64,000 nucleotides of DNA, taken from the NCBI RefSeq assembly GCF_014137975.1, contig NZ_JACGWZ010000004.1:62001-126000 (forward strand), written 5' to 3'. This document shows positions 8,959-19,981 of the stretch, one piece after another. Each line of letters opens with the position of its first letter. Position 1 is the stretch's first letter. Origin of the DNA: Halosaccharopolyspora lacisalsi. GTDB taxonomy: Bacteria > Actinomycetota > Actinomycetes > Mycobacteriales > Pseudonocardiaceae. Below the pieces are notes generated by a model that had not been told where the DNA came from, did not search any database, and was given only the letters and a program-made list of their open reading frames with translations. Position numbers and translations under genes: made by a program.

Positions 8959-10767
8959 TTAAGAGTAGATGGCCTCGATGTCGGAGGAGTGGTTCTCCAC
9001 GACCTTCCTGCGCTTGAGCTTCAGGCTCGGCGTCATCTCGCCGCCCGCCTCGGTGAAGTCCCGCGGCAGGATGCGGAACTGCTTGATCCGTTCGGCCTTG
9101 GAGACGGCCTCGTTGGCCTCGTCGATCGCTTTCTGCACCTCGGTGCGGAGCTCCTCGTCGTCGACGAGGTCGGCGACGGGGGTGGTGCGATCACGGCCCC
9201 GCTCGGCCAGCCACGACGGCAGGAACTCCTCGTCGATGGTGACCAGTGCGCCGATGAACGGCTTCTGGTCTCCGACGACCATGCACTGGCTGATCAGCGG
9301 GTGCGCCCGCATGTGGTCCTCCAGCACCGCGGGCGCGACGTTCTTGCCGCCCGCGGTGACGATGATCTCCTTCTTGCGCCCGGTGATGCGCAGGAAACCG
9401 TCCTCGTCCAGCGAGCCGAGGTCACCGGTGTGGAACCAGCCGTCCTCCAGCGACTCCTCGGTGGCGGTGGGATTGTTCCAGTACTGCTGGAACACCACGT
9501 CGCCCTTGACGAGGACTTCGCCGTCCTCGGCGATGCGCACGCTGGTACCGGCCAGCGGACGACCCACGGTGCCGATCTTGTAGGAGTTCTCGACGTTGAC
9601 GGCGGCCGCGGCGGTGGTCTCGGTCAGCCCGTAGCCCTCCAGGATCTGCACGCCGACGCCGCGGTAGAAGTGGTTGAGACGCTCGCCCAGGGGGGCTCCC
9701 CCCGACACGGCGGCGAGGCACCGTCCGCCCAACGCGGAGCGCAACTTGCCGTAGACGAGCCTGTCGAACAGGAGGTGCTTGAGTCGCAGGGAGATCCCCG
9801 CGCCGCCCTCCTCCTGGGCGCGGCTGTATTCCACGGCGGTCGCCTCGGCCTTGTCGAAGATCTTGCCCTTGCCCTCGGAATGGGCCTTCTGCTTGGCCGT
9901 GTTGTAGACCTTCTCGAACACGCGGGGCACGGCCAGGACGAAAGTGGGGCGGAAGGAACCGAGGTCGGCGACCAGGTTGCTGACGTCTCCGGTGTGTCCG
10001 AGCGTGAGTCGTGAGTAGACACAGGTCACGGCGATCGCGCGCGCCAGCACGTGGGCCATGGGCAGGAACATGAGCATCGAGTTGCCCGGCTGCATCAGCC
10101 GGGGGAAGGCGTCGATGTCGGCGCGTACCTCGGCGAGCATGTTGCGGTGCGTCAGTACGCACCCCTTCGGCCGTCCGGTGGTGCCCGAGGTGTAGATGAG
10201 GGTCGCGAGGTCCTCGGCGCCCACGGTGCGACGTCGGTCGTGCACCTCGCTGTCGGGGATCTCGGAACCGAGCGAGATCAGTTCCTCCACGGCGGGGGAG
10301 GTGCCGTCGGCGGTGGGGGCGTCGAGTTGCCACACGTGATGCAGGTCGGAGAGCCCGTCGCGGACGTTGTCGAGTTCCTCGCGGTGCGTCGGCGTCTCGA
10401 TGATGATCGCCTTGGCCTGGGAGTCCTGCAGGATCCACTCGATCTGGTCGGACGCCGAGGTCTCGTAGATCGGTACGGTGGCGCACCCGGCGGCCCAGAT
10501 CGAGAAGTCGAGCAGGGTCCACTCGTAGCGGGTTCGTGACATCAGTGCCACGCGCTCTCCCGGTTGCAGCCCGGTCGCGATGAGCCCTTTGGCCACCTGC
10601 AGCACCTGATCGGCGAACTCGGCGGCGGTCACGTCCACCCAGCTGTCCTCGATGCGTCGCCGGAAGCTCACCGCGCTCCCGAATCGCTCCGCGTTGGCCC
10701 ACACCATGTCGGTGAGGTTCTCGTCTTCGGCCACCGTGGTCGTGGCGGGGACGCTGAACTCTCGCAC
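8959..10767 (-). CDS. Long-chain fatty-acid CoA ligase (FadD15-like)
   Basis: An adenylate-forming enzyme that activates fatty acids to acyl-CoA via acyl-AMP, 602 residues. The P-loop-like motif YTSGTTGRPKGCVLTH, the A5 motif EGYGLTETTA, the hinge DGWFHTGDLG and the GRKKEIIVTAGGKN stretch are all present. The C-terminal lysine-bearing region ends LKLKRRKVVENH. Synteny matches M. tuberculosis fadD15 (Rv2187). The GTG at 10767 is chosen because GGAGG sits 8 bases upstream; a GTG at 10803 would add 12 residues. A palindromic site lies about 50 bp upstream. Confidence 0.93.
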   Translation of the reverse strand: MREFSVPATTTVAEDENLTDMVWANAERFGSAVSFRRRIEDSWVDVTAAEFADQVLQVAKGLIATGLQPGERVALMSRTRYEWTLLDFSIWAAGCATVPIYETSASDQIEWILQDSQAKAIIIETPTHREELDNVRDGLSDLHHVWQLDAPTADGTSPAVEELISLGSEIPDSEVHDRRRTVGAEDLATLIYTSGTTGRPKGCVLTHRNMLAEVRADIDAFPRLMQPGNSMLMFLPMAHVLARAIAVTCVYSRLTLGHTGDVSNLVADLGSFRPTFVLAVPRVFEKVYNTAKQKAHSEGKGKIFDKAEATAVEYSRAQEEGGAGISLRLKHLLFDRLVYGKLRSALGGRCLAAVSGGAPLGERLNHFYRGVGVQILEGYGLTETTAAAAVNVENSYKIGTVGRPLAGTSVRIAEDGEVLVKGDVVFQQYWNNPTATEESLEDGWFHTGDLGSLDEDGFLRITGRKKEIIVTAGGKNVAPAVLEDHMRAHPLISQCMVVGDQKPFIGALVTIDEEFLPSWLAERGRDRTTPVADLVDDEELRTEVQKAIDEANEAVSKAERIKQFRILPRDFTEAGGEMTPSLKLKRRKVVENHSSDIEAIYS

Positions 10768-11069
10768 CTCGAAAACCTCCGAAAACACGCCGATTGTGGC
10801 CACAACCTAACCCTGAAAGCTACCGAGCGGTAGCCCCCGTCCTCCGACGCACATCACACAGCTGACGAAGGCCTGTACTGGACGATGCGGGGCGCAGGCG
10901 GGAAGTATGGAGGTTCGGTCGGGGCCGTGCGCTACGGCACCGGGCCGCATTATTTCTCGCGTGCCGATCACGTCGATCGGCGCCCGGGCCATCACGTCGT
11001 CGTGTCGGGTCCCGTCGGTGGTCGCCGGTTTCGCGAGAGCACTGTTTCGAACTACTGAGCGGAGTCGGT
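10768..11069. other. Divergent intergenic region, promoters likely
   Basis: About 300 bp between the leftward acyl-CoA ligase and the rightward phosphoesterase. It holds the palindrome at 10820-10833 and a short inverted repeat (GCCGAT...ATCGGC, 10963-10981). No convincing coding sequence or RNA gene was seen. Confidence 0.6.
10820..10833. promoter_or_regulatory. Palindromic operator candidate CTACCGAGCGGTAG
   Basis: A perfect 14-bp palindrome located 53 bp upstream of the acyl-CoA ligase start, where an operator would overlap its promoter. Its form (ACCG-N2-CGGT) resembles sites of TetR-family regulators of lipid genes. No regulator gene is adjacent, so the assignment is inference. Confidence 0.4.
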
Positions 11070-11858
11070 TTGCGGGTTCACGTGGTCTCGGACGTCCACG
11101 GCAACGTGGAGGACCTCAAGCGCGCAGGTGACGGTGCCGACGCGCTCGTCGTGCTCGGCGACCTGATCCACTTCGTGGACTACCACGAGCACGAGAAGGG
11201 GATTCTGGGGACGATTTTCGGCCCGGAGAAGGTGGCTCACTTCGCCGAACTGCGCCGCAACCACCGTGGTGCCGAGGTCGCCGCCTACGCACGGTCCCTG
11301 TGGGCGAGTCTGCCCCGACCCGCCGAGGTCGTGGAGCAGGCCGTGCGTGATCAGTACTCGGAGCTGTTCGCGGCGATGACCGCTCCCACGTACGCGACCG
11401 CGGGGAACGTGGACGCGCCCCACCTGTGGCCGGAGTTCGCCAGGGAGGGCCTCCACGTGCTGGACGGGAGCAGCGTGTGGATCGGTGGCCTGCGCTTCGG
11501 ATTCGTCGGCGGAGCCCTGCTGCCTCCCGGGGGGACGCTGCGGCGGGGTGCTCCCTGGGTGCCGCACCTGCGTTCCGGGGGGGAGTTCGACGAGCTCGTG
11601 GACGGGCTCGCTCCGGTGGACGTGCTGTGCAGCCACGTTCCTCCGGACGTTCCCGAACTGCTCTACGACGTCACGGCGCGGCGCCCGGAGCACGGGTCGA
11701 CGGGGCTGTTGCGGCGGATCGCCCGGGACGGGCCCCGCTGGTCGCTGTTCGGCCACGTGCACCAGCCACTGGCCCAGCGGGTGCGGTTGAATGGGACCGA
11801 GTGCGTCAACGTCGGACATTTCCGGCGGACCGGGCAGCCGTACGTACTGCGGTGGTGA
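11070..11858 (+). CDS. Calcineurin-like metallophosphoesterase
   Basis: A 262-residue cytoplasmic phosphoesterase with the full binuclear metal signature: VSDVHGN near the N-terminus, VVLGDLIH, TAGNVD in place of the usual GNHD/E, LCSHVPP, and FGHVHQPL. The TTG start is the only good one; it immediately precedes the V-H-V-V-S-D strand and has GGAG upstream. The substrate is not evident. A similar gene lies with fadD and ROK kinase genes in Streptomyces. Confidence 0.85.
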   Translation: MRVHVVSDVHGNVEDLKRAGDGADALVVLGDLIHFVDYHEHEKGILGTIFGPEKVAHFAELRRNHRGAEVAAYARSLWASLPRPAEVVEQAVRDQYSELFAAMTAPTYATAGNVDAPHLWPEFAREGLHVLDGSSVWIGGLRFGFVGGALLPPGGTLRRGAPWVPHLRSGGEFDELVDGLAPVDVLCSHVPPDVPELLYDVTARRPEHGSTGLLRRIARDGPRWSLFGHVHQPLAQRVRLNGTECVNVGHFRRTGQPYVLRW

Positions 11859-11925
11859 GGTGTGTCCTCGGTGGTCACCGCGCCGGTGCGCACTGCGGCG
11901 GCGATGAACCTGTAACCTGCGCGGC

Positions 11926-12369
11926 ATGGTCGACAAGTCCACCCAGTCCATCGTGATCGAGGCACCGGCCGAACGGATCATGGCGGTGATCTCGGACTTC
12001 GCCTCGTATCCGGAGTGGGCCGAGGCCGTGAAGGAGACCGAGGTGCTGTCGACGACCTCGGACGGCCTGGCTCGCGAGGTTCGCTTCGTTCTGGATGCCG
12101 GAGTCGTCAAGGACACGTACTCTTTGATCTACGACTGGGGTCGTGACGGTCTGGCGGTGAGCTGGACCCTGTCCGAGGGCAAGGTCCAGAAGGCCCAGTA
12201 CGGCAGCTACACGTTGCGACCGGAGTCCGATCAACGGACCGAGGTGACCTACAGCCTGGCCGTGGACCTGGCGATCCCCATGATCGGCATGTTCAAGCGG
12301 AAGGCCGAAAAAATGATCATGGATACGGCGCTGAAGGAGCTCAAGCGCCGTGTCGAAACCGCCCGCTGA
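11926..12369 (+). CDS. SRPBCC (START/cyclase-like) lipid-pocket protein
   Basis: A 147-residue helix-grip protein of the polyketide cyclase/dehydrase-like group, the counterpart of M. tuberculosis Rv2185c (TB16.3). Visible features are the opening strand QSIVIEAPAERIMAVISDF with SYPEWAEAVKE, the central antiparallel sheet and a long C-terminal helix ending ALKELKRRVE. Such proteins bind hydrophobic ligands; no catalytic activity can be assigned. The ArsA gene follows after 39 bp, a pairing kept across actinobacteria, suggesting a joint role. Confidence 0.85.
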   Translation: MVDKSTQSIVIEAPAERIMAVISDFASYPEWAEAVKETEVLSTTSDGLAREVRFVLDAGVVKDTYSLIYDWGRDGLAVSWTLSEGKVQKAQYGSYTLRPESDQRTEVTYSLAVDLAIPMIGMFKRKAEKMIMDTALKELKRRVETAR

Positions 12370-12408
12370 GCACGTACTCGGCGGACCGAGCGTTCGAGAG
12401 AGCACAGC

Positions 12409-13638
12409 GTGCGAATCCTGTTGTTCACCGGCAAGGGAGGCGTGGGCAAGACCACTCTTGCCGCGGCCACCGCGGCGCGGCTGGCCGGAGCGGGCGAGAA
12501 AGTGCTGGTCGTGTCCACCGATCCCGCGCATTCGTTGTCCGATTCCCTGGGCGTGCCGCTGGGGCCGGAGCCACGCGAGCTCGACCTGGACGATCAGGAG
12601 CGGTCCACCCCCGGTACGCACCTGCATGCCGCCGAGATCCAGACCCGCGGTCTGCTCGACGAGGTGTGGAGTGATCTGCGGGAGCACCTCAGAACGTTGC
12701 TGCTGGGGGCCGGGGTCACGGAGCTGGACACCGAGGAGCTGACCCAGGTGCCCGGTCTGGAGGACCTGCTCGCGCTGGGCGAAGTGCAGCGACTGGCCGG
12801 TGACGGACCGTGGGAGACGGTCGTGGTCGACTGCGGCCCGACGGCCGAGACCCTGCGACTGCTGAGCCTGCCGGAGGCCCTCTCCGGCTACCTCGAACGG
12901 CTCTTTCCCACGCACCGCCGCGTCGTGCGGGGGATGCTGGCCGGCATGGCCGGCAGCGACCAGGTCGAACGCTGGGATTCGACGGCCGATGCGCTCGGCC
13001 GGCTGGCACAGCGCCTCACCACGTTGACCGAGTTCCTGACGGGGTCGGACACGAGCGTGCGTCTGGTGTTGACTCCCGAAGCGGTGGTGGCGGCGGAGAC
13101 CCGTCGCACCCTGACCGCCCTGGCGCTCCAGCGCATCCACGTCGACGGCCTGATCGCCAACCGGCTGGTTCCGCATCCGGGGGCGGCTCGCGGCGCGGCG
13201 GCGAGCTGGATGCGCACCCGTCGTGGCGAGCAGGACGGTGTGTTGAACGAGTTGTCCGATCTCGGGGTTCCGTTGCGCACGGTCGAGCACCGAGCGGGTG
13301 AACCCGTCGGCGTCGGCGCACTGCTGGAGGTCGGTGACGAGCTCTACGGTGCCGACGACCCCACCCACGGCCTCGACAGGGCGCCGACGATGGAGGTCAC
13401 GGGAGGTGGCCGGACCCTGGACTCGCAGTATTCGTTGCGGATCGCGATGCCCTTGCACGCCGAGGCCGAAGTCGACCTCGCCCGTCTCGGCGACGAACTC
13501 GCGGTCACCGTCGACGGTCGGCGTCGCTTGGTCGCCCTGCCCGCGGTGTTGCGGCGTTGCCTGGTCACCGGTGCGGTCGCCGGGGACGACGGGATGACCG
13601 TGAATTTCCGACCCGACCCGGACCTGTGGATGCGGTGA
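12409..13638 (+). CDS. ArsA/GET3-family ATPase
   Basis: A SIMIBI-class ATPase with deviant Walker A FTGKGGVGKTTLAAATAARL, the A' motif VSTDPAHSLSDSLGVP and a Walker B-like VVVDCGPTAETLRLLSLPE. Residues after about 340 form a small beta-rich tail like the C-terminal domain of actinobacterial ArsA-like proteins (Rv2184c). No arsenite-binding cysteine cluster or neighbouring ars genes are present, so arsenic transport is unlikely; the true cargo is unknown. GTG start with the P-loop right behind it. Four bases separate its stop from the next start. Confidence 0.88.
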   Translation: MRILLFTGKGGVGKTTLAAATAARLAGAGEKVLVVSTDPAHSLSDSLGVPLGPEPRELDLDDQERSTPGTHLHAAEIQTRGLLDEVWSDLREHLRTLLLGAGVTELDTEELTQVPGLEDLLALGEVQRLAGDGPWETVVVDCGPTAETLRLLSLPEALSGYLERLFPTHRRVVRGMLAGMAGSDQVERWDSTADALGRLAQRLTTLTEFLTGSDTSVRLVLTPEAVVAAETRRTLTALALQRIHVDGLIANRLVPHPGAARGAAASWMRTRRGEQDGVLNELSDLGVPLRTVEHRAGEPVGVGALLEVGDELYGADDPTHGLDRAPTMEVTGGGRTLDSQYSLRIAMPLHAEAEVDLARLGDELAVTVDGRRRLVALPAVLRRCLVTGAVAGDDGMTVNFRPDPDLWMR

Positions 13639-13641
13639 GCG

Positions 13642-14091
13642 GTGGTGGAACAGACATACGGCGAGTCCGACGCCGCGGGCGAGAGCCGGGACAAGACGGC
13701 GGAGGAGCTGCGGTTGCTCCTGGAGGCGGTCGTCTCCCGCGCGGAGGAGTACCTGCTCGGTCTGAGCGGAGACGGGCAGGAAGCGTGCGCGTCGGACGGT
13801 TCCGCTCCTTGCGGCTGGTGCCCACTGTGTGCGGCGATCTCCCTGGCCCGGGGTGAACGACCCCAGATGGGCGCGCACCTGCCCGAACAGCTGGCCGGAT
13901 TGGCGGCCGCACTGCGCCAGGCACTGCTCGAACACCAGGCGAGCGGACATTCGCGGGAGCCCGACGGTGCCGCGCACGACGACGCGACCGAGCAGGACGC
14001 GAAGGTGCAGCCGATCACCGTGCAGCGCGTGCGGGGCAGCGTGGTCCGAGACGGTGCCTCCGAGAGTCGGGCAGGCGAGCGGTATTGCTGA
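13642..14091 (+). CDS. Small acidic protein with CxxCxxC cluster (Rv2183c-like)
   Basis: A 149-residue cytoplasmic protein found in this cluster in other actinobacteria and in Streptomyces beside glucokinase. An amphipathic helix (TAEELRLLLEAVVSRAEEYL) precedes CGWCPLCAAISLARG, a cysteine cluster that could bind zinc. The C-terminal 50 residues are hydrophilic and low in complexity. Function is unknown. It starts 3 bp after the ArsA gene and overlaps the next start by 7 bp, so the four genes are probably translationally coupled. Confidence 0.75.
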   Translation: MVEQTYGESDAAGESRDKTAEELRLLLEAVVSRAEEYLLGLSGDGQEACASDGSAPCGWCPLCAAISLARGERPQMGAHLPEQLAGLAAALRQALLEHQASGHSREPDGAAHDDATEQDAKVQPITVQRVRGSVVRDGASESRAGERYC

Positions 14092-15056
14092 CGGTGGGGG
14101 TGGACGTCGGCGGTACCAGCGTCCGCGCCAGTGTGGTTGACCCCCAGGGAGCCGTGTTGAAGACGGCCCGTGTCCCCACTCCGGACTCGGTACCCGCATT
14201 GGACGCCGCGATCGTCGAGGCCGTGCGTGGCCTCGTACGGGACTACCCGGTTACGGCGGTGGGGCTGGCCGTGGCCGGTTTCGTCAGCGCGGACCGTCGT
14301 GTCGTGCGTTTCGCGCCGCACCTGGCCTGGCGCCACGTCGCCGTCGCCGACCGCATCGCCGAGCAGCTCGAGTTGCCGGTCGTACTCGAGCACGACGCGA
14401 ACGCGGCGGCGCTGGCCGAACAACGCTTCGGTGCCGCCGAAGGTGCCCGGGTGGCAGCGCTGGTGGCGCTGGGCACCGGCATCGGCGGAGCGCTGGTCCT
14501 CGACGGCGAGGTGTACCGGGGTGCCCACGGTGTCGCCCCGGAACTCGGACATCTGCGGCTGGTACCGCAGGGCCGGCCCTGCCCGTGCGGCAAACGTGGC
14601 TGCTGGGAACGCTACTGTAGCGGCACGGCACTGGCGAACACCGCGCTGGAACTCCTGGCGGCGGGTCGGCAGGCGAGGACTCCGCTGGCCGTGCGGGCGG
14701 CGGAGTCGCCGGAGTCGGTGACCGGCCACGAAGTGGCTCGTGCCGCTGAGGAGGGTGATCCCGCCGCGCTGCGCGCGATGGAGGAGTTGGCGCGATGGCT
14801 CGGTGAGGGCCTGGCCCTCGTCGCCGACGTCTACGATCCGCAGGTGGTGGTGCTCTCCGGGGGAGTGTCCGGATCGGCTCACCTGTTCCTCGGTGCGGCG
14901 CGACAGCACTACTCGACCGTGCTCACCGGTGCCGGTCACCGACCACTGGCCGAGCTCCGCTTGGCGCATCACGGTGACGAGGCGGGCATGATCGGAGCCG
15001 CCGAGCTGGCCCGCGACCACGTCCGCTCCGGAGCCGTCCCGGTCTGCGGCCGGTGA
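14085..15056 (+). CDS. ROK-family glucokinase
   Basis: Phosphorylates glucose with ATP, feeding glycolysis. The N-terminal phosphate loop is VGVDVGGTSVRASV, the catalytic Asp lies in EHDANAAALAEQRFG, and the ROK consensus runs through GTGIGGALV and APELGHLRL. The zinc-binding motif CPCGKRGCWERYCSG is intact, which argues for an active enzyme. Length (323 residues) fits the family. The start is a TTG at 14085, inside the preceding gene, with DVGGT only six residues on. The close Streptomyces relative is GlkA; sugar specificity is inferred. Confidence 0.88.
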   Translation: MLTVGVDVGGTSVRASVVDPQGAVLKTARVPTPDSVPALDAAIVEAVRGLVRDYPVTAVGLAVAGFVSADRRVVRFAPHLAWRHVAVADRIAEQLELPVVLEHDANAAALAEQRFGAAEGARVAALVALGTGIGGALVLDGEVYRGAHGVAPELGHLRLVPQGRPCPCGKRGCWERYCSGTALANTALELLAAGRQARTPLAVRAAESPESVTGHEVARAAEEGDPAALRAMEELARWLGEGLALVADVYDPQVVVLSGGVSGSAHLFLGAARQHYSTVLTGAGHRPLAELRLAHHGDEAGMIGAAELARDHVRSGAVPVCGR

Positions 15057-15076
15057 CGTGGTCGCTGGTCGCGGAC

Positions 15077-15556
15077 CTACACCTGGGCGCCGTCGTCCCA
15101 GCCAGAGTCCCTGGAAGAGGGACGCATCCGCAGCAGCAGCCACACGATTCCCGCACTGATCGAGATCAGCCCGAGCGGGAGGGTCGTGGTACTGGACCAG
15201 CCGATCAGGCCGGGCGCGAACAGCAGCACGATTCCCAGCACGACCAGCAGGATGCCACCGACCGTCCCCGGTTTCGGCGGTGACAGCGGGGGTGGTTCCG
15301 GTGGTTCGAAATGCCCCTCGTCGATCTCCGAGGTTCCCTCGGGGGCCGACCAGTCGCGGGGACCGTCCGAACCGCTCGTGGTCACGTCCTCGGCCGGGGC
15401 GGACGAGGGCGGTTCCGGCACCGAGCTGTCATCGGTTTCCGAACCGGCATGCGGCCAGCGTGGCAGTGGCTCGTCCCGCTCGATCTCCGCGACGATCTCC
15501 GCGAAGGCCGCGTCGATGTCTTCCGGTCCGTCGGCGTTGTCATGGCGCGCGTTCAT
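15077..15556 (-). CDS. Hypothetical protein with two C-terminal membrane helices
   Basis: A 159-residue protein with a disordered acidic and proline-rich N-terminal 90 residues, then two membrane helices (about VGGILLVVLGIVLLFAPGLIG and LPLGLISISAGIVWLLLRM) and a short polar tail. The ATG at 15556 overlaps the stop of an upstream small gene in an ATGA arrangement. Members of this type occur in actinobacteria as unnamed membrane proteins; I do not recognise a function. Confidence 0.7.
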   Translation of the reverse strand: MNARHDNADGPEDIDAAFAEIVAEIERDEPLPRWPHAGSETDDSSVPEPPSSAPAEDVTTSGSDGPRDWSAPEGTSEIDEGHFEPPEPPPLSPPKPGTVGGILLVVLGIVLLFAPGLIGWSSTTTLPLGLISISAGIVWLLLRMRPSSRDSGWDDGAQV

Positions 15557-15849
15557 ACGTCTTCCCTGACGCGCTCGCGGTGGATTCTGGAAACGAACTC
15601 GGCGCTTCCGACGTGGCTCGTCGAAGCGCCGCTCTCCGGCCTCGCGGCATGATGGCTCCCCGGTGAAACGGTATCCGTCCCGCCCGGACTACCCACGCGC
15701 TCGAGAACCATCACTGGCTGCGCCGACTCCACGACGGGAGTCGTGGCCGACGGCGGCAGCAGTGGTTGCCGTAGTCGGTCGAAATCGCCGCGCACGGCGT
15801 CTTCGGGCCCGATGTGGACGAACGGTCCGGTGACTGGTTGTAAGGCCAC
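15553..15849 (-). CDS. Small hypothetical protein coupled to the gene at 15077
   Basis: A 98-residue reading frame starting at GTG 15849 with GGAGG five bases upstream and ending in an ATGA overlap with the next gene on the same strand. Those two signals make it more than a chance frame. The N-terminus (P-V-T-G-P-F-V-H-I-G-P-E-D-A-V) looks folded; the rest is Ser/Pro/His-rich and without motifs. Function unknown. Confidence 0.5.
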   Translation of the reverse strand: MALQPVTGPFVHIGPEDAVRGDFDRLRQPLLPPSATTPVVESAQPVMVLERVGSPGGTDTVSPGSHHAARPESGASTSHVGSAEFVSRIHRERVREDV

Positions 15850-16013
15850 CCCAGCCTCCACTCCCGGTTGCTCGGCTCTTCCGGACCATCCTCGCACGCC
15901 CTCGGGGGGCGGCGGGTTCGTGCACGAGGATTGGTACGGGTATCCCACATTGTGCGTGTCAGTGATGCTCCGTACCCTGAACGGGGTAATCGGGATTGGG
16001 AGGCAACGGCGCT

Positions 16014-16760
16014 GTGCTGTATTGGGTGTTGAAGCACATTGTGCTCGGTCCTCTCATGAAGTTGTGGTGCCGACCGAAGGTCGAGGGACGCGGCAACGTT
16101 CCCCACGCGGGGGCGGCCATTCTGGTGAGCAACCACCTCTCGGTGGCCGACTCGTTCTTCATGCCGCTGCAGATGCCCAGGCGGGTGACCTTCCTGGCCA
16201 AGCGCGAGTACTTCACCGGCAAGGGCATCAAGGGACGCCTGAAGAAGTACTTCTTCTCCGGTGTCGGGCAGGTCCCGATCGACCGCTCCAGTGGCGCCGC
16301 CGCTCAGGCCGCCCTCGACACGGGCATCAGGCTGTTGCGGGAGGGCAAGCTGCTGGGCATCTATCCGGAGGGCACGCGTTCACCGGACGGACGGCTGTAC
16401 AAGGGAAAGACCGGCGTGGCGCGCATGGCGCTGGAAGCGGAGGTGCCGGTCATCCCGATCGCCATGATCGGAACGGACCGGGTCAACCCGCTGGGATCGA
16501 AGATGTGGCGCCCGTACCGGATCCGGATCCGGGTGGGTGAACCACTGGACTTCTCCCGCTACGAGGGGCTGGCCGGGGATCGCTTCGTGGAGCGCTCCAT
16601 CACCGACGAGATCATGTACGCGCTCATGGAGCTGTCCGGGCAGGAGTACGTCGACGTCTACGCGACCAAGGCCAAGGACGACCTGGCCGAACACGGACGG
16701 GTCGTGACCAAGCGCACCCAGGTCGACTCCGACCGTGTTCCGCAGAGCCGGGCGGGGTGA
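16014..16760 (+). CDS. 1-acyl-sn-glycerol-3-phosphate acyltransferase (PlsC family)
   Basis: Transfers an acyl group to lysophosphatidate or a related acceptor at the membrane. The four PlsC motifs are visible: NHLSVADS (the HX4D active site), then GVGQVPIDRSSG, EGTRSPDGRLYKGKTG and VPVIPIAMIGT. GTG 16014 is preferred, because GGGAGG lies ten bases upstream and the protein then begins M-L-Y-W-V-L-K-H, an N-terminal hydrophobic helix; a TTG at 15996 is poorer. Mycobacterial Rv2182c is the positional homologue. Confidence 0.9.
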   Translation: MLYWVLKHIVLGPLMKLWCRPKVEGRGNVPHAGAAILVSNHLSVADSFFMPLQMPRRVTFLAKREYFTGKGIKGRLKKYFFSGVGQVPIDRSSGAAAQAALDTGIRLLREGKLLGIYPEGTRSPDGRLYKGKTGVARMALEAEVPVIPIAMIGTDRVNPLGSKMWRPYRIRIRVGEPLDFSRYEGLAGDRFVERSITDEIMYALMELSGQEYVDVYATKAKDDLAEHGRVVTKRTQVDSDRVPQSRAG

Positions 16761-16812
16761 CCACGCTCGGACCCTGGTCCGGCCGTGTTCGGATGGCGCA
16801 TACCCTTGCCGG

Positions 16813-17316
16813 GTGCGGTTTTTCTACGACTGCGAGTTCATCGAGGACGGACTGACCATCGACCTGGTGTCGATCGGTGTGGTCGACGAACGGGGACGCG
16901 AGTTCTACGCGGTCTCCACCGAGTTCGACCCCATGCGAGCCGGTCAGTGGGTACGCAAGCACGTGTTGCCGCAGTTGCCGCCACCCGCCTCCGACAGTTG
17001 GCGGAGCAGGGCGCGGATCCGTGACGACCTCTACGATTTCCTGACCGCCGACGGGTCGGAGATCGAACTGTGGGCTTGGTACGCCGCCTACGACCACGTG
17101 GCGCTGGCCCAGCTCTGGGGGGCGATGCCCGCGCTGCCGAACCGATTGCCGAAGTTCACCCGCGATCTTCGCCAACGCTGGGAGTCCGTCGGCAAACCCA
17201 AGCTTCCCCCGCCGCCGTCGAACGCTCACGACGCGCTCGCCGATGCTCGGCACAACCTGCGGCGGTGGGAGTCCATCGAACAGCACTGCCGCGACCGTGG
17301 TTACTCGCTGCGCTGA
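16813..17316 (+). CDS. 3'-5' exoribonuclease, Rv2179c type
   Basis: A 167-residue DEDD-fold exoribonuclease. The metal-binding acidic residues appear in FFYDCEFIEDG at the N-terminus, in WYAAYDHVALAQLWG and in NAHDALADARHNL at the C-terminus (DEDDh pattern). M. tuberculosis Rv2179c, the founding member with shown RNA exonuclease activity, has the same size and lies next to aroG. The GTG at 16813 places the catalytic strand right at the start, as in that family. Likely role: RNA turnover. Confidence 0.88.
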   Translation: MRFFYDCEFIEDGLTIDLVSIGVVDERGREFYAVSTEFDPMRAGQWVRKHVLPQLPPPASDSWRSRARIRDDLYDFLTADGSEIELWAWYAAYDHVALAQLWGAMPALPNRLPKFTRDLRQRWESVGKPKLPPPPSNAHDALADARHNLRRWESIEQHCRDRGYSLR

Positions 17317-17412
17317 ACAAGCCACTTGCTGCACCGATCCAGTCCGTGAAAGGCTCACTCCCGCAATGGAGATCCATGTCACGTGGACGGTTTTCAGCGA
17401 GGAGGCGGCGGG

Positions 17413-19937
<2,525 letters not shown>

Positions 19938-19943
19938 GGTGCC

Positions 19944-19981
19944 GTGAGTCCCGCTGCCACGCCGTGGCCCGCGGGACTCAC
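19944..19981. terminator. Bidirectional hairpin between aroG and mannosyltransferase
   Basis: A perfect 11-bp inverted repeat (19944-19954, 19971-19981) lies between the two convergent stop codons and overlaps the leftward one. Probably a shared terminator. Confidence 0.6.

Noticed and set aside
12409-13638. Arsenite efflux role for the ArsA-like ATPase
   Set aside because: No arsB, arsR or arsD nearby and no metal-binding cysteine triad; the conserved neighbours point elsewhere.
11875-14199. A 774-codon antisense frame across the SRPBCC and ArsA genes
   Set aside because: Low-complexity shadow of well-supported genes on the other strand; no family resemblance.
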